From Clostridia bacterium (lineage in GTDB: Bacteria > Bacillota > Clostridia > Christensenellales > Borkfalkiaceae), in the NCBI GenBank assembly GCA_017465865.1, contig JAFTVF010000012.1:1-64000 (forward strand): a stretch of 64,000 bases of DNA, given 5' to 3'. A program made the translations under genes and the position numbers. How positions within the stretch are numbered: the first letter of the stretch is position 1; every line of letters starts with the position of its first letter. The notes beneath the pieces were generated by a model that saw only the letters and a program-made list of their open reading frames with translations, was not told the DNA's origin and made no database searches. Shown piece after piece: positions 1 through 7,669 of this stretch.

Positions 1-54
1 AGCAGCAGACTGAAAATCTGCCTGTCGGTGGTTCGATTCCGCCCCAAGGCACCA
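1..54 (+). tRNA. tRNA-Phe(GAA), 5' part outside window
   Basis: The window opens inside the gene. The anticodon stem-loop reads CAGA-CTGAAAA-TCTG, giving anticodon GAA. The T-arm GGTGG-TTCGATT-CCGCC, the acceptor strand CCAAGGC, discriminator A and an encoded CCA follow. It is the first of three tandem tRNA genes. Confidence 0.93.
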
Positions 55-57
55 CAC

Positions 58-133
58 GCCGGTGTAGCTCAATTGGCAGAGCAGCTGATTTGTAATCAGC
101 AGGTTGTGGGTTCGAGTCCAATCACCGGCTCCA
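58..133 (+). tRNA. tRNA-Thr(TGT)
   Basis: Complete cloverleaf: acceptor GCCGGTG pairs with CACCGGC, the D-arm contains AGCTCAATTGGCAGAGC, and anticodon loop TTTGTAA gives TGT. The T-loop is TTCGAGT and CCA is encoded. It starts three bases after the tRNA-Phe CCA, so the genes are almost certainly co-transcribed. Confidence 0.96.
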
Positions 134-162
134 CAACGAAAAACAGCTACACTTAAATACAT

Positions 163-247
163 GGGCAGATTCCAGAGCGGCCAAATGGATCAGACTGTAA
201 ATCTGACGTCTTCGACTTCGGTGGTTCGAATCCACCTCTGCCCACCA
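163..247 (+). tRNA. tRNA-Tyr(GTA)
   Basis: Class II tRNA with a long variable arm (GACGTCTTCGACTTC). Acceptor GGGCAGA pairs with TCTGCCC, the anticodon loop CTGTAAA gives GTA, the T-loop is TTCGAAT and CCA is encoded. It is the last tRNA of the cluster; the insertion sequence lies about 80 bp downstream. Confidence 0.96.
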
Positions 248-330
248 AAGACGTATAATCCGAACCACTTAATCGTAACGAGCGACTGGTTCGGATTTAC
301 TTTTGTTATCCCCAATGCGCAATCATAAAG

Positions 331-1734
331 GGCTCTGTGTCAAATGTGGCTCTGTGTCAAATGTTGGGGTGAGGTAAAAAGAAAAAAGTTAAAATAAATT
401 CAAAAAATTTCAATTTAAGCAGCTAAAACGAATAAGATTTTCTTTTTTAACCTATCAAAACGTTGGTAGCCATAGGAAATTCTTTTCAATACTTTAATAG
501 AATTATTCGTGCCTTCGGTAAATGCGTTCGTGTATTTATGCTGGAATGAGTTCAATATCGGTGTTGCCCAGTTATGCATCGCACTTAGACAATCCTTAAA
601 TTCTTCCATTTCCAAGCGTTCTGCAGCTAATATAAATTTAAGCAGTAGTTTCCTTGCATATCTCGGTTTCTTACAATCCTTGAAATCATAAAACATTTCT
701 TTTAATTGCCAAGCATTGTATAACTCGGTATTCCGCTCCACCATATTCAAGACTACCAAGCGTTGCTCACTATCTAAATCCGCAAACTTTTTATACAATA
801 GAAATCTATTTCTTTTGAAATATTTTCTCCACCAATCGGATAAATTCTTTTGTATGTTTTTTCTTACGTTATCCAAAGCCCAATGAATTTGCCTTACCCA
901 ATGGTATCTATCTACTACCACTCTTGCGTTAGGGAACAACCAAGCAAGAGCTCGGTAATTCTCCCACATATCCATTACGAGTACTCTAACCTTTTCCCTT
1001 TCCGCGCGCGGAAAGCGAAGAAAATAGGTTATTAAATCGCTTTTATGGCGGTTCGGTAGAATATCTATTACTTTTCTGTCCTTTATATTCGTTAAAATCA
1101 CCTGAAATTTCTCCCCGTTGGTATTGCCTTTGAATTCGTCTATACCAAGCACAACAGGCAGACTTGTGGGCGTTGTTATAGCTATGTATTCAAATATTTT
1201 AAACACCGAGGCGGAAGATATATCAAACCGTTTTCCTATGTCCTTAAAAGAGATTTTCTCTCTTAAAGCGTTTAGTACGGATACGTAAACTCTACCGGTA
1301 AAATGTCTGTATTTTGGGAGAAAATCGTACTTTTCAAAGAATCGTTTATTGCAAGCTTTGCAAATATAACGGCGTTTGCGTAAGTATAAAAACGTTTCTT
1401 TGCCTTGAAAGGGAATATCTCGTATTTTTTGAATTCGGTAGTCGTGAATATACTTTGTAGTTTGTCCGCAACAAGGACAAACTTGCTCTTTTGCCTGCGT
1501 GGATAGATAAATTTCAATATTAGTCGAATTGTTTTCAATTTTATCCACAAAAACGTTTGCTATTCCGAGTAGATTTGTGATAAGATTTTGTTGAAACATA
1601 ATTAGAAATCCTTTGTGTATTTTTGTGGTGAATTTATTATAACGGATTTTTTCTTTTTATGTTTCTTTTTTTATGCCTTTTCACAAAAAAATGTTGAGAT
1701 ATTTTTCTCATACCCCAACATTTATTATAGAACC
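331..1734 (-). mobile_element. ISL3-family insertion sequence with 8-bp target duplication
   Basis: The 1.4-kb element is flanked by the direct repeat TCATAAAG at 323-330 and 1735-1742. Eight-bp duplications are typical of ISL3 elements. The ends are imperfect inverted repeats sharing the core AAATGTTGGGGT (left end to about 370, right end 1712-1734), in the usual GGCTCT...TCAAATG form. The left end carries a perfect 17-bp tandem duplication of its outermost bases (331-347 and 348-364). It holds one minus-strand transposase gene with no visible damage, so the insertion looks recent. Confidence 0.93.
415..1599 (-). CDS. ISL3-family transposase
   Basis: 394-aa DDE transposase that would cut and paste the surrounding element. 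The N-terminal zinc-finger region has paired cysteines (CPCCGQ near residue 41, then CKAC near residue 80). A helix-turn-helix like segment follows, then the catalytic domain with VLGIDEFKG (first Asp), VLVMDMWENY (second Asp) and a C-terminal EGTNNSIKVLKR containing the Glu. Length is near the family norm of about 400 aa. It is the only gene between the terminal repeats and shows no frameshift or early stop. The start is supported by the family N-terminus; the upstream ribosome site (AAGGATTTCTAATTATG) is moderate. Confidence 0.93.
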   Translation of the reverse strand: MFQQNLITNLLGIANVFVDKIENNSTNIEIYLSTQAKEQVCPCCGQTTKYIHDYRIQKIRDIPFQGKETFLYLRKRRYICKACNKRFFEKYDFLPKYRHFTGRVYVSVLNALREKISFKDIGKRFDISSASVFKIFEYIAITTPTSLPVVLGIDEFKGNTNGEKFQVILTNIKDRKVIDILPNRHKSDLITYFLRFPRAEREKVRVLVMDMWENYRALAWLFPNARVVVDRYHWVRQIHWALDNVRKNIQKNLSDWWRKYFKRNRFLLYKKFADLDSEQRLVVLNMVERNTELYNAWQLKEMFYDFKDCKKPRYARKLLLKFILAAERLEMEEFKDCLSAMHNWATPILNSFQHKYTNAFTEGTNNSIKVLKRISYGYQRFDRLKKKILFVLAA

Positions 1735-1746
1735 TCATAAAGAAAC

Positions 1747-1773
1747 GGCGGTTATCCACCAAGGATAGCCGCC
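1747..1773 (-). terminator. Hairpin, probable terminator
   Basis: GGCGGTTATCC and GGATAGCCGCC form an 11-bp stem with one wobble and a five-base loop. It lies just downstream of the minus-strand gene ending at 1802. Short T-rich runs sit on both sides, so it may act in both directions. Confidence 0.6.
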
Positions 1774-1801
1774 ATTTTGCGTATATAAAACTGAAAAGCG
1801 A

Positions 1802-2035
1802 TTACAGTTTAATAAGGTTTTCCAAATAAAAAATACGCCCGTATAAACGAACGTATTGTCCTTTGGCGTTGGTATATATACGAAGTTTGTGATATTTTTC
1901 GCGCTCAGTTAAGATGTTGGAAACGGCGTAAATTTCGTCGCTATTTTCTTGAATGTTTGATTTTACTTCAAAGCCTTTAAAAGCGTAAGAGAAAGCAATT
2001 GAAAGGCTGTTTTTACATATTTCTTTTTTAGTCAT
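1802..2035 (-). CDS. Small hypothetical protein (77 aa)
   Basis: I do not recognise the family. The chosen start gives MTKKEICKNSLSIAF and is preceded by GATGAGG about seven bases upstream; the open frame extends further but has no better ribosome site. The protein is charged, with KLRIYTNAKGQYVRLYGR near the C-terminus, and has no signal or membrane segment. It lies 10 bp downstream of the next small minus-strand ORF, so the two are probably one operon of the accessory island. Low GC supports foreign origin. Confidence 0.6.
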   Translation of the reverse strand: MTKKEICKNSLSIAFSYAFKGFEVKSNIQENSDEIYAVSNILTEREKYHKLRIYTNAKGQYVRLYGRIFYLENLIKL

Positions 2036-2045
2036 AATATATACC

Positions 2046-2336
2046 TCATCTGTAAGTTTTATAATATCTGCTGTTGATGGAAATAACGCCGTCAACTTTT
2101 TCGACCTTTCCTTTTGCGCAAGCACGCAGGATGAATTGGTCGCTTTTTTCTTTTATGGGCGGTATGTTGCCGTATTCAAATTGTCCTTTTCCTGCAACGG
2201 CAATAATCTTGAATTTCAGCTTGACAAGGTACGCGCTAAATTGCCAAATTTCATCGTATTTGCCATAGGTGTCCATAATGCAGGAAATATCTTCCGCAGG
2301 GTAGTAAGCAGTGATTCTAAAATAATTGTTATTCAT
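2046..2336 (-). CDS. Small hypothetical protein (96 aa)
   Basis: The protein begins MNNNYFRITAYYPAEDISCIMD and has a good AAAGGAG ribosome site before the ATG. It looks like a small soluble alpha/beta protein; small proteins of this general type are common in conjugative elements of Firmicutes, but I cannot assign a role. It is followed on the same strand by the 77-aa ORF and preceded, across a short hairpin, by the sigma-like gene. Confidence 0.6.
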   Translation of the reverse strand: MNNNYFRITAYYPAEDISCIMDTYGKYDEIWQFSAYLVKLKFKIIAVAGKGQFEYGNIPPIKEKSDQFILRACAKGKVEKVDGVISINSRYYKTYR

Positions 2337-2381
2337 AAGGGTAACTCCTTTTTTGAGAATAAATTTATTACAAGCACAATA

Positions 2382-2404
2382 CCCCTATTCAAAAATGATA
2401 GGGG
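2382..2404 (-). terminator. Weak hairpin after sigma-like gene
   Basis: CCCCTAT and ATAGGGG form a 7-bp stem in the gap downstream of the minus-strand gene ending at 2420. There is no clear T-run, so termination is uncertain. Confidence 0.35.
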
Positions 2405-2419
2405 CAGGTACGAGTTTAT

Positions 2420-3034
2420 TTAATTAAACAACGCTTTATATTTTACCTGCGCACGAGTTCTTCTACGCCATACGGTGATACGGCTAATATCAAGGAAGTC
2501 GGCGATTTCGTTACAAGTCATACCTGCAAAATAGCAATCAAGGACAACTCTATCACGCGGTTTAAGGTTAAGAAGTTCAATTTTGTTATCTACCTCGGTA
2601 TAATCTTTTTCTTCATAATGGTCGATTTCTACGGATAAAGATTCTGCGTAATAATCAATATCACAAGCGCGTTTGTTATATCTACGCATTCTATCTACGT
2701 GACGGCTAACGAGGTTATAAACAGCTTTTTTGATTGTAATAATTTTGCCGTTTTTCACCGCATAAATGTCGGTCAGTTCCTTACCGATAAATTCGCATAA
2801 GAAACAAATAGCTGTTTGCGCAATATCGTAAGCGTCCGAAAAGGTATGAGTAGGATTGTTACGACGGTTCAAATCTCTAACGTAACCCGTATAGAGTTGT
2901 TCAAAGTTTCGACGGGAATACGCACAATAACCACGCAAGGTTTTCAGGGTGATAAGTTCACCGATTTGTTGAACGTTGTCGAAAGAGATGGTTTCCGATA
3001 ATACATTGTAGGGGTTAGAAAGTTGTTTAAGCAT
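2420..3034 (-). CDS. Sigma-70-like HTH protein of accessory element
   Basis: 204 aa. The C-terminal 55 residues form a sigma region-4-like helix-turn-helix: LKPRDRVVLDCYFAGMTCNE, then IADFLDISRITVWRRR. The N-terminal half has no clear region 2, so it is not a normal housekeeping sigma factor; it resembles the sigma-like HTH proteins encoded by conjugative and integrative elements. GGAGG lies eight bases before the ATG. The divergent promoter-like dyad at 3080-3226 sits directly upstream. The gene probably regulates the island, which is inference. Confidence 0.72.
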   Translation of the reverse strand: MLKQLSNPYNVLSETISFDNVQQIGELITLKTLRGYCAYSRRNFEQLYTGYVRDLNRRNNPTHTFSDAYDIAQTAICFLCEFIGKELTDIYAVKNGKIITIKKAVYNLVSRHVDRMRRYNKRACDIDYYAESLSVEIDHYEEKDYTEVDNKIELLNLKPRDRVVLDCYFAGMTCNEIADFLDISRITVWRRRTRAQVKYKALFN

Positions 3035-3079
3035 TGAGTTTACCTCCGATTTTCTATTTGCCTTTTGGGCAGGGGCAAA

Positions 3080-3226
3080 GTAGCATAGGATAAAAAGTCG
3101 GTAAACTGGGATTTATAATTCTCCCGAAAGTCAACGAGAAACAAAAAAATTGTTGCTCGGTAAAAGCAACAATCAATAAAAAGGCAAGAATTTTTTTGCG
3201 TTTACTTTCGGGTTATCCTATGCTAC
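3080..3226. promoter_or_regulatory. Nested dyad, possible divergent promoter pair
   Basis: A perfect 14-bp inverted repeat, GTAGCATAGGATAA (3080-3093) and TTATCCTATGCTAC (3213-3226), encloses CCCGAAAGT/ACTTTCGGG (3123-3131/3204-3212) and TTGTTGCT/AGCAACAA (3150-3157/3165-3172). Each outer arm also reads outward as TTTAC, then a 17-bp spacer ending in TATCCTATGC, then TAC. The two arms may therefore be two copies of one promoter facing the sigma-like gene and the AraC gene. TATGCTACC recurs on the minus strand at 4264-4272. Confidence 0.5.
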
Positions 3227-3297
3227 CATAGCCACAACCGAAAGGGAAAGCGGATGGGTAGGAAACATTTTACAAACAAAAATCCTTTCAAAAGTAA

Positions 3298-3326
3298 TTG
3301 ACAAGATTTAAAAAAACAATTATAAT
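3298..3326 (+). promoter_or_regulatory. Sigma-A promoter of AraC gene
   Basis: TTGACA, a 17-bp spacer, then TATAAT: a perfect consensus about 110 bp upstream of the AraC start codon. Confidence 0.75.
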
Positions 3327-3435
3327 TAAAAACACTAAAATTTTAGTTGTATCTTTAGGTTAAATATGCGTTTATGATTTACATTTTGGTATGTAATCAA
3401 GATAAGACAATAAGAAAAATATGAAGGGGTAATTT

Positions 3436-4224
3436 ATGGAGTATCTTCATTTTGAAGAACGTGTAATAACAAGCAACTGGGAGTTACGAAAAATGGAAAG
3501 CCACCCATATTATGAAATTTATATTTTATTAAAGGGGCAACGCGTTCTTTTTCTAAATAATAGGATGATATCCGTGCCTGAATCATCAATCCTTATTATT
3601 CCTCCTTTTATGCCTCATCGTACGAGCGGAGGGGCGTATCATAGAATAAATATATGGGTTTCGCCATCGCTACTTGACAAAGAGAGTATTGACTTTCTTG
3701 AAGCTAATAAAGTGCCGACTGTTTTTACGTTAAATGCAAAACTTCGAGAGGATCTGTATTCTGTGTTATCTTCAGCTAGTTCGTTTAAGGAAGACAATCA
3801 TAAAAATGCTTTAAAATACAAAAAATCTTTTTTTAACGTCGCATTTTACTATTTAAAGCAATGTTCTATTTGTACCGAAAATGTTTTGAGTGAGGTAAAA
3901 CAAGAAGAGAAACTCTTGCTTCCTATTCTTACCTACATTAATGATAATTTAAGTGAAAAAATAACGGTTGAAAGATTATGCGAAAAGTTTTTTTGTAGTA
4001 GAAGCTATTTGTATAGTAAATTTAAGGATATTATGGGTTGTTCTATTGCCGATTACTTATTGTTTGCAAGGATAAACGAATCCAAAAATATGCTTACGTC
4101 GACAAAAAAGAAACTTCAAATTATAGCGGACGAATGTGGCTTTTCGTCGTTGAACTATTTTTCACTGATTTTTAAGCAAAAAGTAGGAATGTCCCCATCT
4201 GCTTTTAGGAAAAAATATAAATAG
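3436..4224 (+). CDS. AraC-family transcriptional regulator
   Basis: 262 aa. The N-terminal cupin-like sensor domain (residues about 1-120) contains HPYYEIYILLKG and IPPFMPHRT. The C-terminal AraC DNA-binding domain (about 165-262) has two helix-turn-helix motifs, with ITVERLCEKFFCSRSYLYSK and the signature FSSLNYFSLIFKQKVGMSPS. GAAGGGG precedes the ATG. The broken GH20 gene 360 bp downstream suggests it once controlled a glycan-use locus. Its ligand is unknown. A rho-independent terminator follows. Confidence 0.88.
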   Translation: MEYLHFEERVITSNWELRKMESHPYYEIYILLKGQRVLFLNNRMISVPESSILIIPPFMPHRTSGGAYHRINIWVSPSLLDKESIDFLEANKVPTVFTLNAKLREDLYSVLSSASSFKEDNHKNALKYKKSFFNVAFYYLKQCSICTENVLSEVKQEEKLLLPILTYINDNLSEKITVERLCEKFFCSRSYLYSKFKDIMGCSIADYLLFARINESKNMLTSTKKKLQIIADECGFSSLNYFSLIFKQKVGMSPSAFRKKYK

Positions 4225-4368
4225 GCGAAAAATTTTTAAGAGAATATTTGCTTTTAGTGGTAGGGTAGCATAATACATAGATTAATTACGATAATAGTTT
4301 CAAAAATATAATGCCTTTTGAGAAAAGTTAAAAAAATTAGTTTTTTGAAATTCGGAAATCTTGCTTTG

Positions 4369-4399
4369 ATCTGACGTTAATAAACGCCAGATTTTTTTT
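4369..4399 (+). terminator. Terminator after AraC gene
   Basis: ATCTGACGTT and AACGCCAGAT form a stem with one mismatch and a short AT loop, followed by eight T residues. Confidence 0.8.
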
Positions 4400-4584
4400 C
4401 TAAATATTGCATGTGGTAGTATAGCGACTAATATGAGATTGGTATAGATAAAAAAGACGATAATATGTATTTCTATATAAAATAAATACGATTTTACATA
4501 GAAATGGTTTGATTTATGTGATAAAATTATTATAAAAGTTAAAATTGGGAAATTGTAAAGAAAATTTTACTTAAACAATTTTAT

Positions 4585-5171
4585 TTGGATATTATAGGTG
4601 GCAGAATGAGAACAAGTACAGGTTTTGAACAAGACATTTCTTTTGGCGTTATGATAGATTCATCTAGAAATGCGGTAATGCGTGTTAATGAAATCAAGCG
4701 ACTTATCGATACTATCATTCCAATGGGATATAATGCGCTTTACCTTTATACTGAAGACACGTACGAAATAGAGAGTGAACCGTATTTTGGGCGTAATAGG
4801 GGTAGATATACTAAAGCAGAATTAAAAGAATTGAACGATTACGGCAAGGAACGAAGCTTTGAAATCATTCCTTGCATTCAAACACTTGCACATTTGAACG
4901 CTATATTCCGTTGGCCAAAGTATCAAAAAATTCGCGATAATGCCAATATTGTTATGGTTGACGATGAAAGAACGTATGATTTAATCGATAAAATGTTTGC
5001 TACGATGCGAGAGTGCTTTGATACAGAGAATATCAATATAGGTATGGACGAGGCTCATACCGTGGGATTAGGAAAATATTTAGATAGGGGTGGTTGAGTA
5101 TGAGGATAAACAACCAATTATATCAATCTCAGAAAAGCATATTAACTGTCCAAATGATAGTGGAAACTAAA
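4585..5171 (+). pseudogene. GH20-type beta-N-acetylhexosaminidase remnant
   Basis: The readable frame (TTG at 4585 or ATG at 4606, to 5097) gives GVMIDSSRNAVMRVNEIKR, LYTEDTYEIE, CIQTLAHLNAIFRWPKY and IGMDEAHTVGLGKYL, the catalytic-barrel core of GH20 hexosaminidases including the Asp-Glu pair. The enzymes are normally 500-600 aa; here the N-terminal domain and the C-terminal half are missing. At about 5090 the frame stops, but the +1 frame continues with VVEYEDKQPIISISEKHINC to about 5171, which looks like the expected next helix. So there is a frameshift followed by deletion. It cannot encode an active enzyme. Confidence 0.8.
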
Positions 5172-5765
5172 AGAAAACTGAAATCCGTAAGCCGAATATT
5201 AAAAGAAATATGGTTTTAGATTTATTTTGAAATTTAAAAGTGCCTGTTGTTAATCCGTGCAAATCGAAGATTAAAACAGTGAAGCGTAGATGAAGCGTGA
5301 ACGTTTTATCGATTGAGGAATCCTTTATAAATAAAGATTTGTAAAGATTTTAAAAATTTAAGAAAACTAGCTGTTAATCTGTGTCGAAAAAGCTTTTTAA
5401 AAGTGGCAACCAAGTGGTAACTTGATTTTTTGAAAAACGCGCAACCCCTTTAAAATAAAGGACTGCAGCGATTGCAAAATTTTAAGGAAACTGGCTGTTA
5501 ATCCTTGCATCTTAATTGAAATAAGAGACTAGAATTAGTAGGATGTTTTTCGAGTAAATAATGTGGTAAATATAAAGAGCGGATAGTTTCACGCAAGATT
5601 GTGAAAATTATCCGCTCTTAAATATATTTCAAAGGCACGAATCATTTGTAATGATGTAAGCTAAATAAAAAATTAGAAATAAAAGTTTGTCTAAACGCTT
5701 GACAAAGATAGGAGACTTGGCTATAATAAGATTGTATCGTATTTTAGCCGATAGGAGATGGACAG
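5098..5765. repeat. Non-coding stretch with three 124-nt-spaced degenerate repeats
   Basis: No gene is seen here beyond the tail of the GH20 remnant. GTTAATCCGTG (5249), GTTAATCTGTG (5373) and GTTAATCCTTG (5497) are spaced exactly 124 nt apart. The bases before the second and third copies also match (CCTTTA, AAATAAAG, TTTAAG, AACT, GCTGTTAATC), so this is a decayed tandem repeat. Short GTGGTAA-like words recur, resembling integrase arm sites. A hairpin AAGAGCGGATA/TATCCGCTCTT lies at 5575-5619. Confidence 0.5.
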
Positions 5766-6992
5766 ATGTCATATATCAAAAGAACGTTAGAAAATAAAAT
5801 AATAGAGCTTAGTAAAGAATATAGCTGTCTGATTCTTGTTGGACCCCGTCAAGTAGGGAAATCAACTATGTTACGGCATTTAATGGAAGGAACAAATCGT
5901 CGCGAGGTTTCTCTTGACGATATGACCGAGAGAAAAATGGCACAAACCGATCCTGCCTTATTTTTGGAACTTCATCCTGCCCCGTTGCTCATTGATGAGG
6001 TACAATATGCACCCGAATTATTTTCGTATATAAAAATCAAAATTGATAATGGGGCAGATCCAGGAGATTATTGGCTTACAGGTTCACGTGCATTCAAGTT
6101 GATGGAATTGGCACAGGAATCTCTCGCTGGACGTGCGGCGATTTTGCATATGTCAGCACTTTCTCAAAGTGAGTTATATGGGGACAGTTCAACCACGCCT
6201 TTAACGATTTCTATTTCGAGTATAACTGATAGAAAAACGCATCTTACACCTGCAAATCCTGCTGAAATTTATAAAAGAATTTGGAAGGGGGCTATGCCTG
6301 GGCATAGAAGCGGGCGGTATACGGATAGGGACGTGTTTTACAGCTCGTATATTCAAACGTATATCGACCGGGACGTATCGGATATGATTCCCGGGGTAGA
6401 TAAACTTCTCTATGCCGATTTGATTCGCGCTGCAGCTTGTCGCGCGGGGCAAATGTTGAACATTCACGATATCGCCCAAGATGTGGGTGTGAGTGACGAT
6501 ACAGCAAAACGTTGGCTTGCGGTTCTTGAAAAGTCGGCTATTATTTTCTATTTGCGGCCTTATTCAAATAATTTATTAAAGCGAACGGTGAAAACGCCGA
6601 AGATGTATTTTTTTGATACGGGGCTGGTTGCTTATCTCACAAAATATTCAAGCCCTGAAATACTGATGAATGGCGCGATCAATGGGGCGATATTAGAAAA
6701 TTATATCGTGACGGAAATTCGAAAGACGTATTTGAATAGTGCGAAGGAATGCTTGATGCATTACTATCGGGATAAGGAATGCAATGAGATTGACATGGTG
6801 TTTGAAAGTGATGGAGAGTTGCATCCGCTAGAAATAAAAAAATCAACCAATCCAGGGACGGAATTGGTTGGGGCATTTAAAATCCTTGATAAAGCGTCGG
6901 TACCCAGAGGCACAGGTGCTATTGTATGTTTGAGAGAAGAGTTTTCTGCGATTGATAGACAGCATTTAATTTTGCCGGTTTGGATGATATAA
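5766..6992 (+). CDS. AAA+ ATPase with DUF4143 domain
   Basis: 408 aa. The Walker A motif GPRQVGKST lies near residue 26 and Walker B PLLIDEVQY near residue 75, followed by WLTGSRAF (sensor). The C-terminal half (about 200-408) is the DUF4143 region with a HTH-like segment (LNIHDIAQDVGVSDDTAKRW) and a nuclease-like tail (YYRDKECNEIDMVFE...LEIKKS). Such proteins are frequent in gut bacteria and mobile regions; their physiological role is not settled. AGGAG precedes the ATG. It is the last gene before the tRNA-like scar. Confidence 0.88.
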   Translation: MSYIKRTLENKIIELSKEYSCLILVGPRQVGKSTMLRHLMEGTNRREVSLDDMTERKMAQTDPALFLELHPAPLLIDEVQYAPELFSYIKIKIDNGADPGDYWLTGSRAFKLMELAQESLAGRAAILHMSALSQSELYGDSSTTPLTISISSITDRKTHLTPANPAEIYKRIWKGAMPGHRSGRYTDRDVFYSSYIQTYIDRDVSDMIPGVDKLLYADLIRAAACRAGQMLNIHDIAQDVGVSDDTAKRWLAVLEKSAIIFYLRPYSNNLLKRTVKTPKMYFFDTGLVAYLTKYSSPEILMNGAINGAILENYIVTEIRKTYLNSAKECLMHYYRDKECNEIDMVFESDGELHPLEIKKSTNPGTELVGAFKILDKASVPRGTGAIVCLREEFSAIDRQHLILPVWMI

Positions 6993-7084
6993 TGTCTATA
7001 AATGACACAATTTTAATTTGGTGAAAGATTGGTGAATAATCGCTGAAAGCCTTGAAAATAAAGGACTTTTTACCCCCTCCTTTT

Positions 7085-7110
7085 AGGTTCGAATCCGCTT
7101 ATCTCCACCA
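7085..7110 (+). other. tRNA 3'-end remnant, candidate attachment-site scar
   Basis: GGTTCGAATCC followed by GCTTATCTCCACCA has a tRNA T-loop, acceptor strand and CCA, but no tRNA body precedes it and the T-stem cannot pair beyond two bases. This is what remains at the distal end of an element integrated into a tRNA or tmRNA 3' end. The upstream bases (TGGTGAA repeats, AAAATAAAGGAC) look like integrase binding words. No tRNA in this window matches the TTATCTCC acceptor. Confidence 0.6.
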
Positions 7111-7147
7111 AAAAAATAAGGACGGCTATTGCCGTCCTTATTTTTTT
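7111..7147 (+). terminator. Strong terminator after tRNA remnant
   Basis: AAGGACGGC-TATT-GCCGTCCTT flanked by A7 and T7, as expected for the native terminator of the interrupted tRNA gene. It can function in both directions. Confidence 0.88.
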
Positions 7148-7167
7148 GCGTTACGATATGAAATTGC

Positions 7168-7196
7168 TTGATAAAATTTCTTGTATGTGCTATACT
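7168..7196 (+). promoter_or_regulatory. Sigma-A promoter of structured RNA
   Basis: TTGATA, 17-bp spacer, TATACT. Predicted start near 7203, precisely at the first base of the long helix. Confidence 0.75.
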
Positions 7197-7202
7197 AAGT
7201 AT

Positions 7203-7404
7203 GCTAAACAAAACTAAATGTGCGAGTGAAGTGTTTCTATTTTTATAGGGGCTTTATATCGTTTTACGCAACTACTTATGAATTTGATAAAATGCAGATT
7301 CTACTAAGTGGTTGTGTAAGGTAATACTTCACTCATTTATGTTTTGTTTAGCGACTATCGGAGTCTGCGTTTTTGTGCGTTTACTTCGGTAGGCGCACTT
7401 TTTT
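7203..7404 (+). ncRNA. Candidate structured RNA or attenuating leader (~200 nt)
   Basis: The 5' and 3' arms GCTAAACAAAAC...AGTGAAGT (7203-7232) and ACTTCACT...GTTTTGTTTAGC (7326-7352) form a long closing helix with a small bulge. Inside, 7264-7278 pairs fully with 7305-7319 when G-U pairs are allowed. A small hairpin GACT/AGTC follows, and then a terminator GTGCGTTTAC-TTCG-GTAGGCGCAC with T6 (7375-7404). Wobble pairs indicate an RNA-level structure. The shape, a rod with an internal bubble, recalls 6S RNA, but I cannot match a known family. The next ORF starts 16 nt after the T-run, so it could also be an attenuator. Confidence 0.6.
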
Positions 7405-7420
7405 GTTTTAGGAGTTTTTT

Positions 7421-7654
7421 ATGAAAAAGAAATGTACGAATGAAGAAATCGGGGAAGTTATAGGCAAAATAGCGGATAAAATCCGTAGCGATATGGATTA
7501 TGAGTTCCGCGTTGCGCAAAGTCAAATGTGGATAGCGGAAAACGATTTGGTGGACTCGTTAAAGGGAGAGCAACAAGAATTATATAGGGACTTTGCTGAA
7601 AAGAGAGAGGCGTTTTTTGCCATCGCAAAAGAGCTGTATCAACGGAAATTTTAA
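7421..7654 (+). CDS. Small hypothetical protein (77 aa)
   Basis: I do not recognise the family. The ORF has TAGGAG before its ATG and starts MKKKCTNEEIGEVIGKIADK. It is highly charged and predicted mostly helical (VAQSQMWIAENDLVDSL, ELYRDFAEKREAFFAIAKEL), with no signal peptide or membrane segment. It lies directly behind the terminator of the structured RNA at 7203-7404 and in front of a symmetrical terminator, so expression would require readthrough of, or regulation by, that RNA. Confidence 0.6.
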   Translation: MKKKCTNEEIGEVIGKIADKIRSDMDYEFRVAQSQMWIAENDLVDSLKGEQQELYRDFAEKREAFFAIAKELYQRKF

Positions 7655-7669
7655 CCGTACATAAAAAGC

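Noticed and set aside
104..328. 74-aa frame over tRNA-Thr and tRNA-Tyr
   Set aside because: It runs through mature tRNA sequence.
5236..5510. CRISPR array
   Set aside because: Only three degenerate repeats with 124-nt period and similar, not unique, intervening sequence; no cas genes.
7203..7352. Insertion-sequence terminal inverted repeats
   Set aside because: The arms are only about 120 bp apart with no gene between, inner pairing needs G-U pairs, and a promoter leads into it, so an RNA structure explains it better.
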